DNA from: Rhizorhabdus sp049889055
Lineage (GTDB): Bacteria > Pseudomonadota > Alphaproteobacteria > Sphingomonadales > Sphingomonadaceae
Reading direction: 5' to 3'
NCBI RefSeq assembly: GCF_049889055.1
Contig: NZ_JBLTWO010000001.1
Span: 744,001 to 808,000 of the forward strand
Length of the DNA: 64,000 nt
In this document: one piece after another, positions 48,511-57,553 of the stretch
Layout of the letters: the number at the start of each line of letters is the position of its first letter
How positions within the stretch are numbered: position 1 is the stretch's first letter
Program-made: the position numbers and the translations under genes
Notes under the pieces: model-generated
Told to the model about the DNA's origin: nothing
Databases searched by the model: none
Seen by the model: only the letters and a program-made list of their open reading frames with translations

Positions 48511-49686
48511 ATGGGGTATGAGCCAGCATCTGCGGGCGGCTCTTACGCGATCGGCGAACCAGCCGGGCAAAGTCGGCGCCCGCCAGCCAATCATATCGGT
48601 ATCGTCATGCACGACTTCTCGACCGGGGGAAGCGAACGGATCGCCATACGTCTGGCGAACCGCTGGGCCACCGCCGGGCGGCGCGTGACGCTGTTCGTCG
48701 GGAATCCCGCGGGGCCGGCGCGCGCACTCATATCCGCATCGGTCGAAATCGTCGGGGCATGTCCTGCTGTCCCGCGTGGATTGCTGTCGAGGATGCTCCT
48801 GGGGCGGCGCCTCGCGATGACCATTGATGCGGTTGGTCCGGACCTGCTGTTCGTTCCCGGCAATTTCCACATCCCTGTAGTAGCGGCTCTTTCTGCCCGC
48901 CTCGGAGCCCGGTGCCCGCCCGTCATCTGCAAGCTGAGCAATCCGCTCAGACGATCGGACCGCAGCCCCTTGTCGCAATGGCTGCACGAAGCGATCCTGC
49001 GTCGCCAGACCCGGCGGATCGACTGTCTCGTCGCGATGGCGCCATCGCTCGCGCTGGAGGCGCAGCTGATACTCGGCGAGGCCCGCATCGCGACGATCGC
49101 GGAACCGAATATCGATGAAGACCGGCCGGTGGTACAACGCGACACCCGGCCGGCGAGGCACCGGATTCTGTGCGCGGGGCGTCTAGTCGATCAGAAGAAT
49201 TTCGCGCTTGCCTTGCGCGCCACGGCGCAGGTCGATCGGGCGCTCGATATCGAGCTGGCAATCCATGGCGAAGGCCCGCTGCGCGGCGCTCTCGAGACGC
49301 TGGCCCGTCAGCTGGGCATTGAGGATCGCGTCCTGTTCGGCGGTCATGTGCCCGATCTGCTTCCCGCTCTGCATGCGGCGAGCCTGTTCCTGATATCGTC
49401 ACGCTATGAAGGCTATCCGGCCGTGGCGGTCGAGGCGCTGGTCGCGGGGGTCCCCGTCATCACGACGGCCTGTTCGCCGGCGATGCCCGATATCCTCCGC
49501 AGCGAGAAGGACGGCGCGATCGTCGAGGCCGATCCTGCCGCCATCGCACGGGCGATCGAGCTGCGCTTGCGGCGCGGCGTCGCAGTGTCCAGTTCACGCT
49601 GGCTGGCGGACCATCATCGCGCCGACCGGGTTGCCGCAGACTATCTGGCGCTGTTCGATGAGCAGGCGGGGCTTGGCCGCGCCTGA
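48511..49686 (+). CDS. Glycosyltransferase family 4
   Basis: 391 residues from ATG 48511; the N-terminal 26 residues are poorly conserved, before HIGIVMHDFSTGGSERIAIR. GT4 motifs: ILCAGRLVDQKNFALALRAT, GPLRGALETLARQLGIEDRV, and ISSRYEGYPAVAVEALVAGV with the nucleotide-sugar Glu (YEGYPAVAVE). Similar in layout to the divergent GT4. It ends at the border of the IS/histidine kinase debris. Confidence 0.9.
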   Translation: MGYEPASAGGSYAIGEPAGQSRRPPANHIGIVMHDFSTGGSERIAIRLANRWATAGRRVTLFVGNPAGPARALISASVEIVGACPAVPRGLLSRMLLGRRLAMTIDAVGPDLLFVPGNFHIPVVAALSARLGARCPPVICKLSNPLRRSDRSPLSQWLHEAILRRQTRRIDCLVAMAPSLALEAQLILGEARIATIAEPNIDEDRPVVQRDTRPARHRILCAGRLVDQKNFALALRATAQVDRALDIELAIHGEGPLRGALETLARQLGIEDRVLFGGHVPDLLPALHAASLFLISSRYEGYPAVAVEALVAGVPVITTACSPAMPDILRSEKDGAIVEADPAAIARAIELRLRRGVAVSSSRWLADHHRADRVAADYLALFDEQAGLGRA

Positions 49687-49734
49687 CAAGCTCGACCGTC
49701 GCGGACCGCAACTGAGAAGAGTAACGGCAGGTGC

Positions 49735-49914
49735 CGCCGGATAGCGAATCCGACAGATCATCCCGGCTTCGGTGAAATTGATCAGCGTCGCCCCCGGCCG
49801 GCTCATGGGCGATCGCTTCCTGCAACAGCTGCGAGCCGAAGCCGCGCTTCAGGGCCGCAAGCGTTGCGCCACCCGTCCCGACACCCCGATCGATCCACTG
49901 GATGCACAGGCCGA
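49735..49914 (-). pseudogene. HWE-family histidine kinase, C-terminal remnant with frameshift
   Basis: In one frame the minus strand reads GGATLAALKRGFGSQLLQEA (about 49880-49810), and after a one-base shift ATLINFTEAGMICRIRYPA (about 49790-49735). Joined, they match the G-box and C-terminal end of HWE-type kinases (RGFGxxLIERxLAxELGG and the final CRIRLP). Upstream the gene is cut by the IS3 end at 49915. It is a dead fragment. Confidence 0.6.
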
Positions 49915-50672
49915 TGAGCTGCTGCCGGTTTGGTGGACAGCGAGACAGGCTTATTCAGGCAACCCCAGCTTGGCGTTCGAAGTCGATGGGGCCGCGGTAA
50001 CCCGGTGTCGAGATGCCAGCATCCGCAGCAGCAGCCTCGCTCGCACGCCCGCGGGCGATGGGCTGCCAGGAGCAGCAATGATGCTCACGCAACCACGCAG
50101 ATGGATGCCCGGGTGAATGTAGCTTCTCTCGGGTGCGCCGCTCTGATGCTCTTCGACCCGCCATCTTCGCAACCCCCAACTTACTGCTGTTGCGACGACC
50201 GGTTGAATCCGCCCTGTATGCCCTGATCGGAATGATGCAGCAGAGCGTCGGGTTTCCCACGCCGCCAGATCGCCGTGATGACGGCATAGGTGACGAGCTG
50301 GACCGTCATCGAGCTACTCATCGACCAGCCGACCACCCTGCGCAGGGACAGGTCGATGACGGCGGCAACGTACAGCCACCCTTTCGCTGTCCAGACATAG
50401 GTGAAGTCCGCCGCCCATTTCTGGTTGGGCCTGTCGGCCGTGAACTGGCGATCCAGGACATTGCCGGCGATGACCGAGCGGTCACCATGGTCGTTCGACA
50501 GACCACGGCGGCGTGGCCGCGCTCGCAGGCCCTGCGCGCGCATCAGGCATTCGACCCGGTGCAGGCCACAGGATCCGCCGTCGGCAAGCAGGTCGTGCCA
50601 CATAGGGCGAGCCCCGTAGGTGCTATAGCTGGCGACGTGAGTGGCCCATGGTAGCGCTTGACGGTGCAATCC
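49915..50672 (-). mobile_element. IS3-family insertion sequence remnant
   Basis: The right terminal part is TGAGCTGCTGCCGGTTTGG onward (49915-49940, inverted-repeat-like end). The transposase (OrfB) is truncated at its start (about STYGARPMWHDLLADGGSCG) and runs LDRQFTADRPNQKWAADFTY, then YVAAVIDLSLRRVVGWSMSS to LLHHSDQG, keeping the first two Asp residues of DDE. It then has an internal deletion removing the Glu segment and restarts near RGPIDFERQAG, just before the end. Non-functional. Confidence 0.75.
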
Positions 50673-50688
50673 CGGTGCAAGTTATTGA

Positions 50689-51489
50689 TTAAACGCTGGA
50701 CCTCCAAAGGGTCGTGCCGGCCTTCCACGACACACCGACTTCGTGCCAGTACCCTGCGATCTTCTCCTGGGGCGCGATATCCAGCAGTTCTTCGACCGGG
50801 CTGTCGAAATAGGCTAGGTCGAAGTCTCCCTTGAAGCAGCGGCCGAAGTCGACATCATAGCTCGACATCGTGACGACCTCGTTCAGGCTCTGCGTGCCGT
50901 CGGTCTCGATCGCGGGCATCCAGCGGTTGTGCGCCATGGGATGGCCGTTGACGAAGCCCGGCTTCTCGCAGGTCTCGGCGATGGTGAAGCGGCCTTCGGC
51001 AAGGCGACGGTCGAAGGCTGCAAGCGTCACCCCAAAAGTGCCGCCGGGGGCCAGCCGCGGGCCGGCCTTGCCGACGTAGACGGGACGGCTCATGTGGATC
51101 GAGCCGAGCTTCTTGGGATAGCCCTGATGCTGTCCGCGCAGCATGGCGAACTCCTTGTCCACCCAGATGTAAACGCAGCGCGAATAGGTCCTGCCCTGGA
51201 ACTGGCAGCGGACGACGATGAACATCTCCTTGTACTGCACGCGGATCGGATCGAGCAGTTGCGCCGGATCGTCCCCGGTCGATTGCCAGTCGGCCCAGAT
51301 CGCCGCTACGGCGCCCGGGTCTTCGTCGGCCAGGCTGAAGCCCTCGGGTAGCAGCGCCGCAATCTTGGCCGGATCGGTACGGTATTCCAGCGTGATCAGT
51401 TCACCCGAATAGTGCCAGGGCACGGGCGGCACGATGCTGGCCTTGCCGGTCGGCGTGCGCGGATAGAACAGCCCCTTGAGTTCGGTCAT
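50689..51489 (-). CDS. Acetoacetate decarboxylase-family protein
   Basis: 266 residues. ADC family motifs: PVPWHYSGELITLEYRTDP, YSRCVYIWVDKEFAMLRGQH, and GYPKKLGSIHMSRPVYVGKA with the Schiff-base Lys candidate in the KK pair (GYPKKL). Family members decarboxylate beta-keto acids or do other Schiff-base chemistry; the substrate here is not acetoacetate for certain. Divergent from the FAA hydrolase gene by 129 bases, suggesting a shared regulatory region. Confidence 0.88.
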   Translation of the reverse strand: MTELKGLFYPRTPTGKASIVPPVPWHYSGELITLEYRTDPAKIAALLPEGFSLADEDPGAVAAIWADWQSTGDDPAQLLDPIRVQYKEMFIVVRCQFQGRTYSRCVYIWVDKEFAMLRGQHQGYPKKLGSIHMSRPVYVGKAGPRLAPGGTFGVTLAAFDRRLAEGRFTIAETCEKPGFVNGHPMAHNRWMPAIETDGTQSLNEVVTMSSYDVDFGRCFKGDFDLAYFDSPVEELLDIAPQEKIAGYWHEVGVSWKAGTTLWRSSV

Positions 51490-51618
51490 TGTTGCCTCGA
51501 CGATTGATCGGCATTGTCTGTGCTCGAAAGCCGCGTGAAGAGCTTGGCCGCAACGGCCAAAGCCCCGGTTCGCGAACCGCGCTAGAAGGCCGGCAAAGAT
51601 TCACTGGAAAGCCACCCT

Positions 51619-52509
51619 ATGACCACCGAATATCGCCGTATTCTGCTTGATGGCTACCCGATCCTCACCACTCGCCACGGCGACGCCCTGGTCACGCGCG
51701 ATGGCCGCGAGATCGGCGTGGATGAGGCGGTCCATCTTGCACCGTGCAATCCGAGCAAGATCATCTGCGTCCACCTGAACTACCACAGTCGGGTGCAGGA
51801 ATTCATCACCAGGCTGCCGTCGGCGCCGACCTATTTCCACAAGCCGGTGACGGCGCTCAACACGCACAAGGGCGCGGTCGTGCGGCCCGAGCGCTGCAAC
51901 TGGCTGAACTACGAAGGCGAGATCGCCATCGTCATCGGTAAGACCTGCCGCAACATCTCGCCCGCGGAAGCTGGCGACTACATCCTCGGCTATGCCGTTT
52001 CCAACGACTACGGACTCCACGATTTCCGCGACACGGACGCCGGCTCGATGCTGCGCGTCAAGGGCTCGGACACGCTCTGCCCGATCGGCCCAGGGCTGGT
52101 GACCGGGTGGGACTTCCACGACAAGATGATCCGGACCTACGTGAACGGCGTCCTCAAACAGGAGGACACCACCGCGAACATGGAATGGGACATGCACTAT
52201 CTGGTGGCCGACATCGCCCGGACCATCACGCTGGAGCCGGGCGACGTGCTGCTATCGGGCACGCCGGCCAACAGCCGCCCGGTGCAAATCGGCGACGTAG
52301 TCGAGGTCGAGGTCGAGGGGCTTGGACGCCTCTCGAACACCATCGTCCATGGCCCCACCCCGATCCGTGACGATTGCGGCGCCCAGCCGACCGAGAGCGA
52401 GGAGGTGATCTCAACCGCGATGGGCGGCGACTGGGAGTTCCGCGGCAAACGCGCGGCCGGCGGCCAGGGCGCGGCCTTCTACGAATCCGCCCTCGGCGAC
52501 AAGAAGTAG
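51619..52509 (+). CDS. Fumarylacetoacetate hydrolase-family protein
   Basis: 296 residues. FAA hydrolase features: INLAP-like HLAPCNPSKIICVHLNYHSR, PTYFHKPVTALNTHKGAVVR, and metal-site sequence NYEGEIAIVIGKTCRNIS, followed by YAVSNDYGLHDFR and LLSGTPANSRPVQIGD. Members hydrolyse, hydrate or decarboxylate ring-cleavage products. It is six bases before the aldehyde dehydrogenase ATG, so the two work together. Confidence 0.9.
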   Translation: MTTEYRRILLDGYPILTTRHGDALVTRDGREIGVDEAVHLAPCNPSKIICVHLNYHSRVQEFITRLPSAPTYFHKPVTALNTHKGAVVRPERCNWLNYEGEIAIVIGKTCRNISPAEAGDYILGYAVSNDYGLHDFRDTDAGSMLRVKGSDTLCPIGPGLVTGWDFHDKMIRTYVNGVLKQEDTTANMEWDMHYLVADIARTITLEPGDVLLSGTPANSRPVQIGDVVEVEVEGLGRLSNTIVHGPTPIRDDCGAQPTESEEVISTAMGGDWEFRGKRAAGGQGAAFYESALGDKK

Positions 52510-52515
52510 GTGCCC

Positions 52516-53937
52516 ATGGCTGACGCGACACGCTTCTACATCGATGGCCAATGGGTTGCTCCGGTCGGCGGTGCGCAGGCGCCCATCGTCAATCCGGCGG
52601 ACCGGTCGATCATCGGCGAGGTCGCGCTTGGTGGTCCGGCCGACGCGCGAGCCGCCATTGCTGCCGCAAGGGCTGCCTTCCCGGCATGGTCCGCCACCAG
52701 CCGCGAGGAGCGGCTGAGCTATCTTGAATTGATCAACGCAGCCCTGATCGCCCGCGCCGACGAGATCGGCGATGCCATCATGGCCGAGATGGGCGCCCCA
52801 GTCGGTCTGGCGCGCGGGACACAGGCCGGGTCCGGCCCGCAGCATTTTACCGAAGTGATCCGCGTGCTGCGCGACTATCCGTTCGAGACCCCGCTGGGAT
52901 CGACGCTGCTGCAGCGTGAAGCGATCGGTGTGTGTGTGCTGATCACGCCGTGGAACTGGCCGATGAACCAGATCGCTGCGAAAGTTGCTCCAGCCTTGGC
53001 GGCAGGCTGCACGATGGTCCTGAAACCAAGCGAGCTTTCGCCGCTTGATGCCGCAATTCTTGCCGGGATCATCGACGAAGTGGGCCTGCCTAAAGGCGTG
53101 TTCAATCTCGTCCATGGCGCGGGTCCCGAGATCGGCAATGCCCTGACCGGACATCCCGATGTCGACATGGTGAGCTTTACCGGCTCCACCCGCGCCGGGA
53201 TCGCTATTGCGACCAATGCCGCTCCCACGATCAAGCGCGTTGCGCTCGAACTCGGCGGCAAAAGCGCCAACATCGTCCTGCCGGGCAGCGAACTAGAGAA
53301 AGCCATTCCCGCCAGCGTGCGCGGCTGCATGCTCAATACCGGGCAGAGCTGCAACGCGCCCACGCGGCTGCTCGTGCCGGCTGCGCAACTCGACGCGGTG
53401 GAAGCGCTGGCCAAGGCAACGGCAGAAGCGATTAGCGTCGGCATGCCTGCCGAAGATCCGGATCTCGGCCCAGTTGCCAATGCTGCGCAATATGATCGCG
53501 TCATCGCCCTGATCGACCAGGCCTGCGCCGAAGGGGCGCGTCTGCTGTGCGGCGGATCCGCCCCGCCCGCAGGGCTCGAACACGGCCTGTTCGTGGCCCC
53601 GACTATCTTCAGCGGCGTCGCTCCCGATTCGACGATCGCCCGCGAGGAGGTCTTCGGCCCGGTGCTGGCCATCATCCCCTATGACAGCGTGGAACAGGCG
53701 ATCGCCATCGCCAACGACAGTCCTTACGGTCTGTCGGGCTATGTCTGGGGACCTGATGTGGACAGCGCCCGCAATGTCGGCCGCCGCCTGCGCACCGGCA
53801 TGGTCCATCTCAATGGGGCAGGCCTCGATAGTGCAGCACCTTTCGGTGGGTACAAGATGTCGGGCAACGGGCGCGAATGGGGCGTCTGGGGCCTTGAGGA
53901 GTTTCTCGAGGTCAAGTCGATCTATGGTGGAGCCTGA
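52516..53937 (+). CDS. NAD(P)-dependent aldehyde dehydrogenase
   Basis: 473 residues from ATG 52516 (MADATRFYIDGQWVAPVGGA). Catalytic Glu in LELGGKSANIVLP and nucleophile Cys in NTGQSCNAPTRLLVP; cofactor site VSFTGSTRAGIAIA; C-terminal PFGGYKMSGNGREWGVWGLE. It oxidises an aldehyde intermediate of the pathway encoded here. It follows the FAA hydrolase gene by 6 bases and precedes the AraC regulator by 56. Confidence 0.93.
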   Translation: MADATRFYIDGQWVAPVGGAQAPIVNPADRSIIGEVALGGPADARAAIAAARAAFPAWSATSREERLSYLELINAALIARADEIGDAIMAEMGAPVGLARGTQAGSGPQHFTEVIRVLRDYPFETPLGSTLLQREAIGVCVLITPWNWPMNQIAAKVAPALAAGCTMVLKPSELSPLDAAILAGIIDEVGLPKGVFNLVHGAGPEIGNALTGHPDVDMVSFTGSTRAGIAIATNAAPTIKRVALELGGKSANIVLPGSELEKAIPASVRGCMLNTGQSCNAPTRLLVPAAQLDAVEALAKATAEAISVGMPAEDPDLGPVANAAQYDRVIALIDQACAEGARLLCGGSAPPAGLEHGLFVAPTIFSGVAPDSTIAREEVFGPVLAIIPYDSVEQAIAIANDSPYGLSGYVWGPDVDSARNVGRRLRTGMVHLNGAGLDSAAPFGGYKMSGNGREWGVWGLEEFLEVKSIYGGA

Positions 53938-53993
53938 GCGGCGCTTCCCGGCAACCTTGTAAGGACAACAAGGATCGATAGTCTCAAACAACC

Positions 53994-55046
53994 ATGACGG
54001 CTCCGACGATCTCCGCCCAGTTCCTGCGCCACGTAGCGAACTGCGTGGCGCTCACCGGACGGGATTCCGCGCCATTGCTCGACGCGGTGGGCATCGCACG
54101 TGACCAGATCGAGGATCCCGATGGGCTGATCCCGCTGGCATCGTTCCTTTCCTTCTTCGAACGGGCAGCCGAGCTGGTGCACAATCCGCACTTCGGACTG
54201 CATGCCGGACGTCTGGCGGGATCAGAAAGCCTCGGCCCCTTGAGCTTCCTTTTCCTCAGCGCACCCACCCTCGGTGCGGCATTTGCCAGCTTCACTCGCT
54301 ACCTTGCGCTGATGCAGCAGGCCTCACGCAATGTGTTCATGTCTGGCGATCGCTGGGCGACGTTCGAATATATGGTGCAGGACCAGCGGCTGGGAGAACG
54401 TCGGCAGGATGCCGAATATTCGATCAGCGCGATGTTCAGCCTGGCCCGGCAGTTCTGTGGCGGCGCAATCGAACTGCGCGAGGTGCGCTTCGAGCACGCC
54501 CGCGTCGGTGACTATCTGCGTTATCGCGACTATTTCGGTTGCGACGTGTTCTTCGAGCAGGAGACCAACGCCTTCTCGTTCGACATGGCCCTGCTGCAGA
54601 CTCGCGGCAAGGTTCTGAGCCCCTCGCTGCACCCAATCATCGAGGATCACCTGCGCCGGCGCGAGCCGCTTGCCGGGAGTGCCGCATCCGCCTTTACCGA
54701 CGACGTGCGTGCAATCATCGCTGCAGCCCGCCTCGATCGACCGCCTCTTGCCGAAGACGTCGCGCGCCGACTGGGCTGCTCGCTTGCCACCATGAACCGC
54801 AGGCTTGCCGGAGAGGGAACAAAGTGGCGCACGCTGCTCGCCATGCATCGCATGGATGCTGCGGCGCGGATGCTACGGGACAGCGGGCGCGACATCAATT
54901 CTATCGCGCTCGGGCTGGGTTTCTCCGAAAGTGCGGCATTCGTGCGCAGCTTCACGCGCTATTTCGGCACGTCACCGGCTCGCTATCGCCGGAGCCTGAA
55001 GGGCGGCACCGCCGCCTGTCGGGCAAGCGGTGCCAGTTCAGGATGA
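53994..55046 (+). CDS. AraC-family regulator (arabinose-binding-domain type)
   Basis: 350 residues: N-terminal ligand-binding domain of the arabinose-binding type (about 20-200; LGPLSFLFLSAPTLGAAFAS) and C-terminal two-HTH AraC domain (about 240-335; RRLGCSLATMNRRLAGEGTK, INSIALGLGFSESAAFVRSF, TRYFGTSPARYRR). It follows the aldehyde dehydrogenase gene and is convergent with the TonB receptor. Likely controls the FAA hydrolase/aldehyde dehydrogenase operon or the receptor. Its effector is unknown. Confidence 0.92.
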   Translation: MTAPTISAQFLRHVANCVALTGRDSAPLLDAVGIARDQIEDPDGLIPLASFLSFFERAAELVHNPHFGLHAGRLAGSESLGPLSFLFLSAPTLGAAFASFTRYLALMQQASRNVFMSGDRWATFEYMVQDQRLGERRQDAEYSISAMFSLARQFCGGAIELREVRFEHARVGDYLRYRDYFGCDVFFEQETNAFSFDMALLQTRGKVLSPSLHPIIEDHLRRREPLAGSAASAFTDDVRAIIAAARLDRPPLAEDVARRLGCSLATMNRRLAGEGTKWRTLLAMHRMDAAARMLRDSGRDINSIALGLGFSESAAFVRSFTRYFGTSPARYRRSLKGGTAACRASGASSG

Positions 55047-55067
55047 AATCGGTCGTCCGATCAGCGA

Positions 55068-57437
55068 TTACCAATTTACGGTGGCGCTGACCCCATAGGT
55101 CGCCGGCTTGGCATAGACGGAGGTTGTACCTAGCGGTCCAAGGTTCAGGGCATAAGCGCGATAGGCCTTGTCGAACACGTTGCGCCCGAAGATCTGGACC
55201 GAGAGGCGATCATCAGCCGAGGTCCAGCTGAGCGAAACATTGGTCACATTGTACGCGGGCTGGACCGAGGAGCGCCCGTTGGTCACTTCGAGGAACTGCT
55301 TGTCGTACCAGACGCCATCGGCCTGGGCGACGACGTTCCCGCCGAAGGCATCGACATTGTAGCGCAAGACGTAGTTCAGACTGAAGCGCGGCGCATTGGG
55401 GAACTGCGCCCCACTGACCGACTTGGACGGATAATTGCAGAAGTAGGTCCCGTCGTTCTGATCGGTGCAATATTGAGGAACCGATGCGCCCGGAACGAGA
55501 ACCGAGAGAAACTGGGACCCTGCCGTCTGCACGGTGTCGACGTGCGTGCGCTCCCATGTTGCGCCCAGGTTGACATTGAACCGGTCGCTAGGCTGGAAGA
55601 AGGTTTCCAGCTCCACACCGGTGGCGTTGGCATCGCTGTTGCCGACCTGCGGTACGCCGCCGATCAACGCAAACGCCTGATAGTCGGAGTAGATATAATG
55701 GTAGGCCGTCGCATTCACGCGCAACGAACGTGACGGGTTGGACCACTTCACCCCGGCTTCGAACGAATTGAGTGTTTCGGGCCGATGCTGGAAGGTCTGA
55801 GCAGTAACATAACCGTTGAGCGTGAAATTGCCGCCCTTGATGCCCCGGTTCCACGAGGCGAACAGCAGGGTATCGCTCGCCGGCTTGTAGTTCAGCGTGA
55901 CGCGTGCCGCCACGTCGCCATCGGAGATACGGTTGGCGCCCGGAAGGACTGAGCTGAAGGTCTCGTCCGTCGCGATCGGTACTGCGGCACTTCCCTCGGC
56001 CACGACAGAGCGATAGTCGACGGTCTTGCTGTCCTTCGAATAGCGCAGGCCGCCGATCAGCGTGACCTTGTCCGAGAAGTCGTATTCCGCCTGGCCGAAC
56101 ACCGACCAGTTCTTCGAACGGAGGTTGTAAGTCTCAGCAATCGTTGGCGAAACGCCTGGCAAACCTGCTGCGAGCGCTGCACCAATCGCAGGTGCTCCCA
56201 CAGTGTCTGCCCCACCCCTGATCTTCATATCGAGAAAATAGGCACCCGCCTGCCAGCGCAAGCGATCGGTGTCACCGGCAAGCCGCAGTTCCTGGCTGAA
56301 CTGGCTGTAACGGGCATTGGTACGGAACACGATCACTTCAACCGGAAGCGCATCGCCGTCTTCCTGATAGTCTTTCTTCAATTTGGTGAAGTTGGTGATC
56401 GCGGTCAGCTCGACACCGCCGAAGTCATAGCTCAGTTTGCCCTGATATATATTGGTGTTGCGATTGAAGAAGCCCGGTGTACCGCTGAAGTTCTGAAATG
56501 GGCTGGCCCGTTCGCCGGTGATCCCATTGATCACTCCGCCACTGCCGTTGCCAAGCCCTGCGGCATCGGTCCCGCAATAGCCGTTGTCCTGCAGATTGCA
56601 GTTGTCGAACACATAGCCGCCCGTAGCAACATTGTTGTCCTCACTATGCTTTACCCACAAGTCCAACTTTCCATCCGGTCCAAGATCCGCCTGCACCGTT
56701 CCGCGAAGCGACCAGCCGTTCTCCGCGCCCAGATCCTGTCCGTTGCCGTCGAACACGCCCGGCAATGCTGCTGCCGACTTGATGTAGCCATTGGCCTTCA
56801 CGACGCGCCCTGCGATACGCGCACGGATGCCCTCCGCAAGCGGGCCGCCAACAGCCCCCTCCAGCGCTCGGCGATCGAACCGTTCATAACTGGCGGTGGC
56901 GTAGCCGTTCAGGTAGGATTTGCTGGCATCGGTCGAGACATAGTGAATCAGTCCGCCCGTCGCATTGCGGCCGAACAGCGTTCCCTGCGGTCCGCGCAGC
57001 ACTTCGACGCGCGAGACGTCGAAGAGCTGTCCCGACAGCCCATTGATCGACCCCATATAGGCATCATCGACATAGACCGCGATCGGCGCTTCGAGATAGT
57101 CGGTGAAGTTGTTCTGCGAGATCCCGCGCAGGTTGAAGATCGTGACGTTCGGCGACCATGCGTTGAGCTGAAGCCCCGGCACTTGCTGAGTGATCTGCGT
57201 CGCGTCGGTCACGCCCAGCGCTTTAAGCTGATCGCCGGAATAGGCGGTAATCGCGATCGGCACTTTCTGGACGTTTTCGGCGCGCTTGTTGGCCGTCACC
57301 GTAATCTCGCCGAACAAGCTGCCGTCCGTCACGGCCGCGTCCTGCACCGCACCAGCGTCCTGGGCAAGCCCGGGAGCGGAGAAGCCAACGAGGGCAAACA
57401 GCGAGACGGAGCAAATGAACTTCACAGCTGACTTCAT
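55068..57437 (-). CDS. TonB-dependent receptor
   Basis: 789 residues from ATG 57437, with an AGGGGGG ribosome site 6 bases upstream. Signal peptide ending PGLAQD, then the TonB-box/plug region (EITVTANKRAENVQKVPIAI; LRGISQNNFTDYLEAPIAVY; VEVLRGPQGTLFGRNATGGL), and a 22-strand barrel ending YGVSATVNW. Without an SusD partner it belongs to the plant-carbohydrate/aromatics or siderophore type of alphaproteobacterial receptors. It probably imports the substrate of the surrounding catabolic genes. Confidence 0.95.
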   Translation of the reverse strand: MKSAVKFICSVSLFALVGFSAPGLAQDAGAVQDAAVTDGSLFGEITVTANKRAENVQKVPIAITAYSGDQLKALGVTDATQITQQVPGLQLNAWSPNVTIFNLRGISQNNFTDYLEAPIAVYVDDAYMGSINGLSGQLFDVSRVEVLRGPQGTLFGRNATGGLIHYVSTDASKSYLNGYATASYERFDRRALEGAVGGPLAEGIRARIAGRVVKANGYIKSAAALPGVFDGNGQDLGAENGWSLRGTVQADLGPDGKLDLWVKHSEDNNVATGGYVFDNCNLQDNGYCGTDAAGLGNGSGGVINGITGERASPFQNFSGTPGFFNRNTNIYQGKLSYDFGGVELTAITNFTKLKKDYQEDGDALPVEVIVFRTNARYSQFSQELRLAGDTDRLRWQAGAYFLDMKIRGGADTVGAPAIGAALAAGLPGVSPTIAETYNLRSKNWSVFGQAEYDFSDKVTLIGGLRYSKDSKTVDYRSVVAEGSAAVPIATDETFSSVLPGANRISDGDVAARVTLNYKPASDTLLFASWNRGIKGGNFTLNGYVTAQTFQHRPETLNSFEAGVKWSNPSRSLRVNATAYHYIYSDYQAFALIGGVPQVGNSDANATGVELETFFQPSDRFNVNLGATWERTHVDTVQTAGSQFLSVLVPGASVPQYCTDQNDGTYFCNYPSKSVSGAQFPNAPRFSLNYVLRYNVDAFGGNVVAQADGVWYDKQFLEVTNGRSSVQPAYNVTNVSLSWTSADDRLSVQIFGRNVFDKAYRAYALNLGPLGTTSVYAKPATYGVSATVNW

Positions 57438-57553
57438 GATTCCCCCCCTAGGGCCATTCATCGGAACGCGAGTTTCAGGCGGCGCAAGTCCTTTCGATGA
57501 TCGCACCGACGATGCGCCCGGAGCGGGCCGTCACGCTTGCCTGATCCGGCCAA

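Noticed and set aside
42000..49686. Lasso peptide biosynthesis cluster
   Set aside because: The asparagine-synthetase-like gene is surrounded by glycosyltransferases and there is no transglutaminase-like protease.
49772..50116. Plus-strand 114-codon frame
   Set aside because: It crosses the kinase remnant and the IS end; the minus-strand readings explain this stretch.
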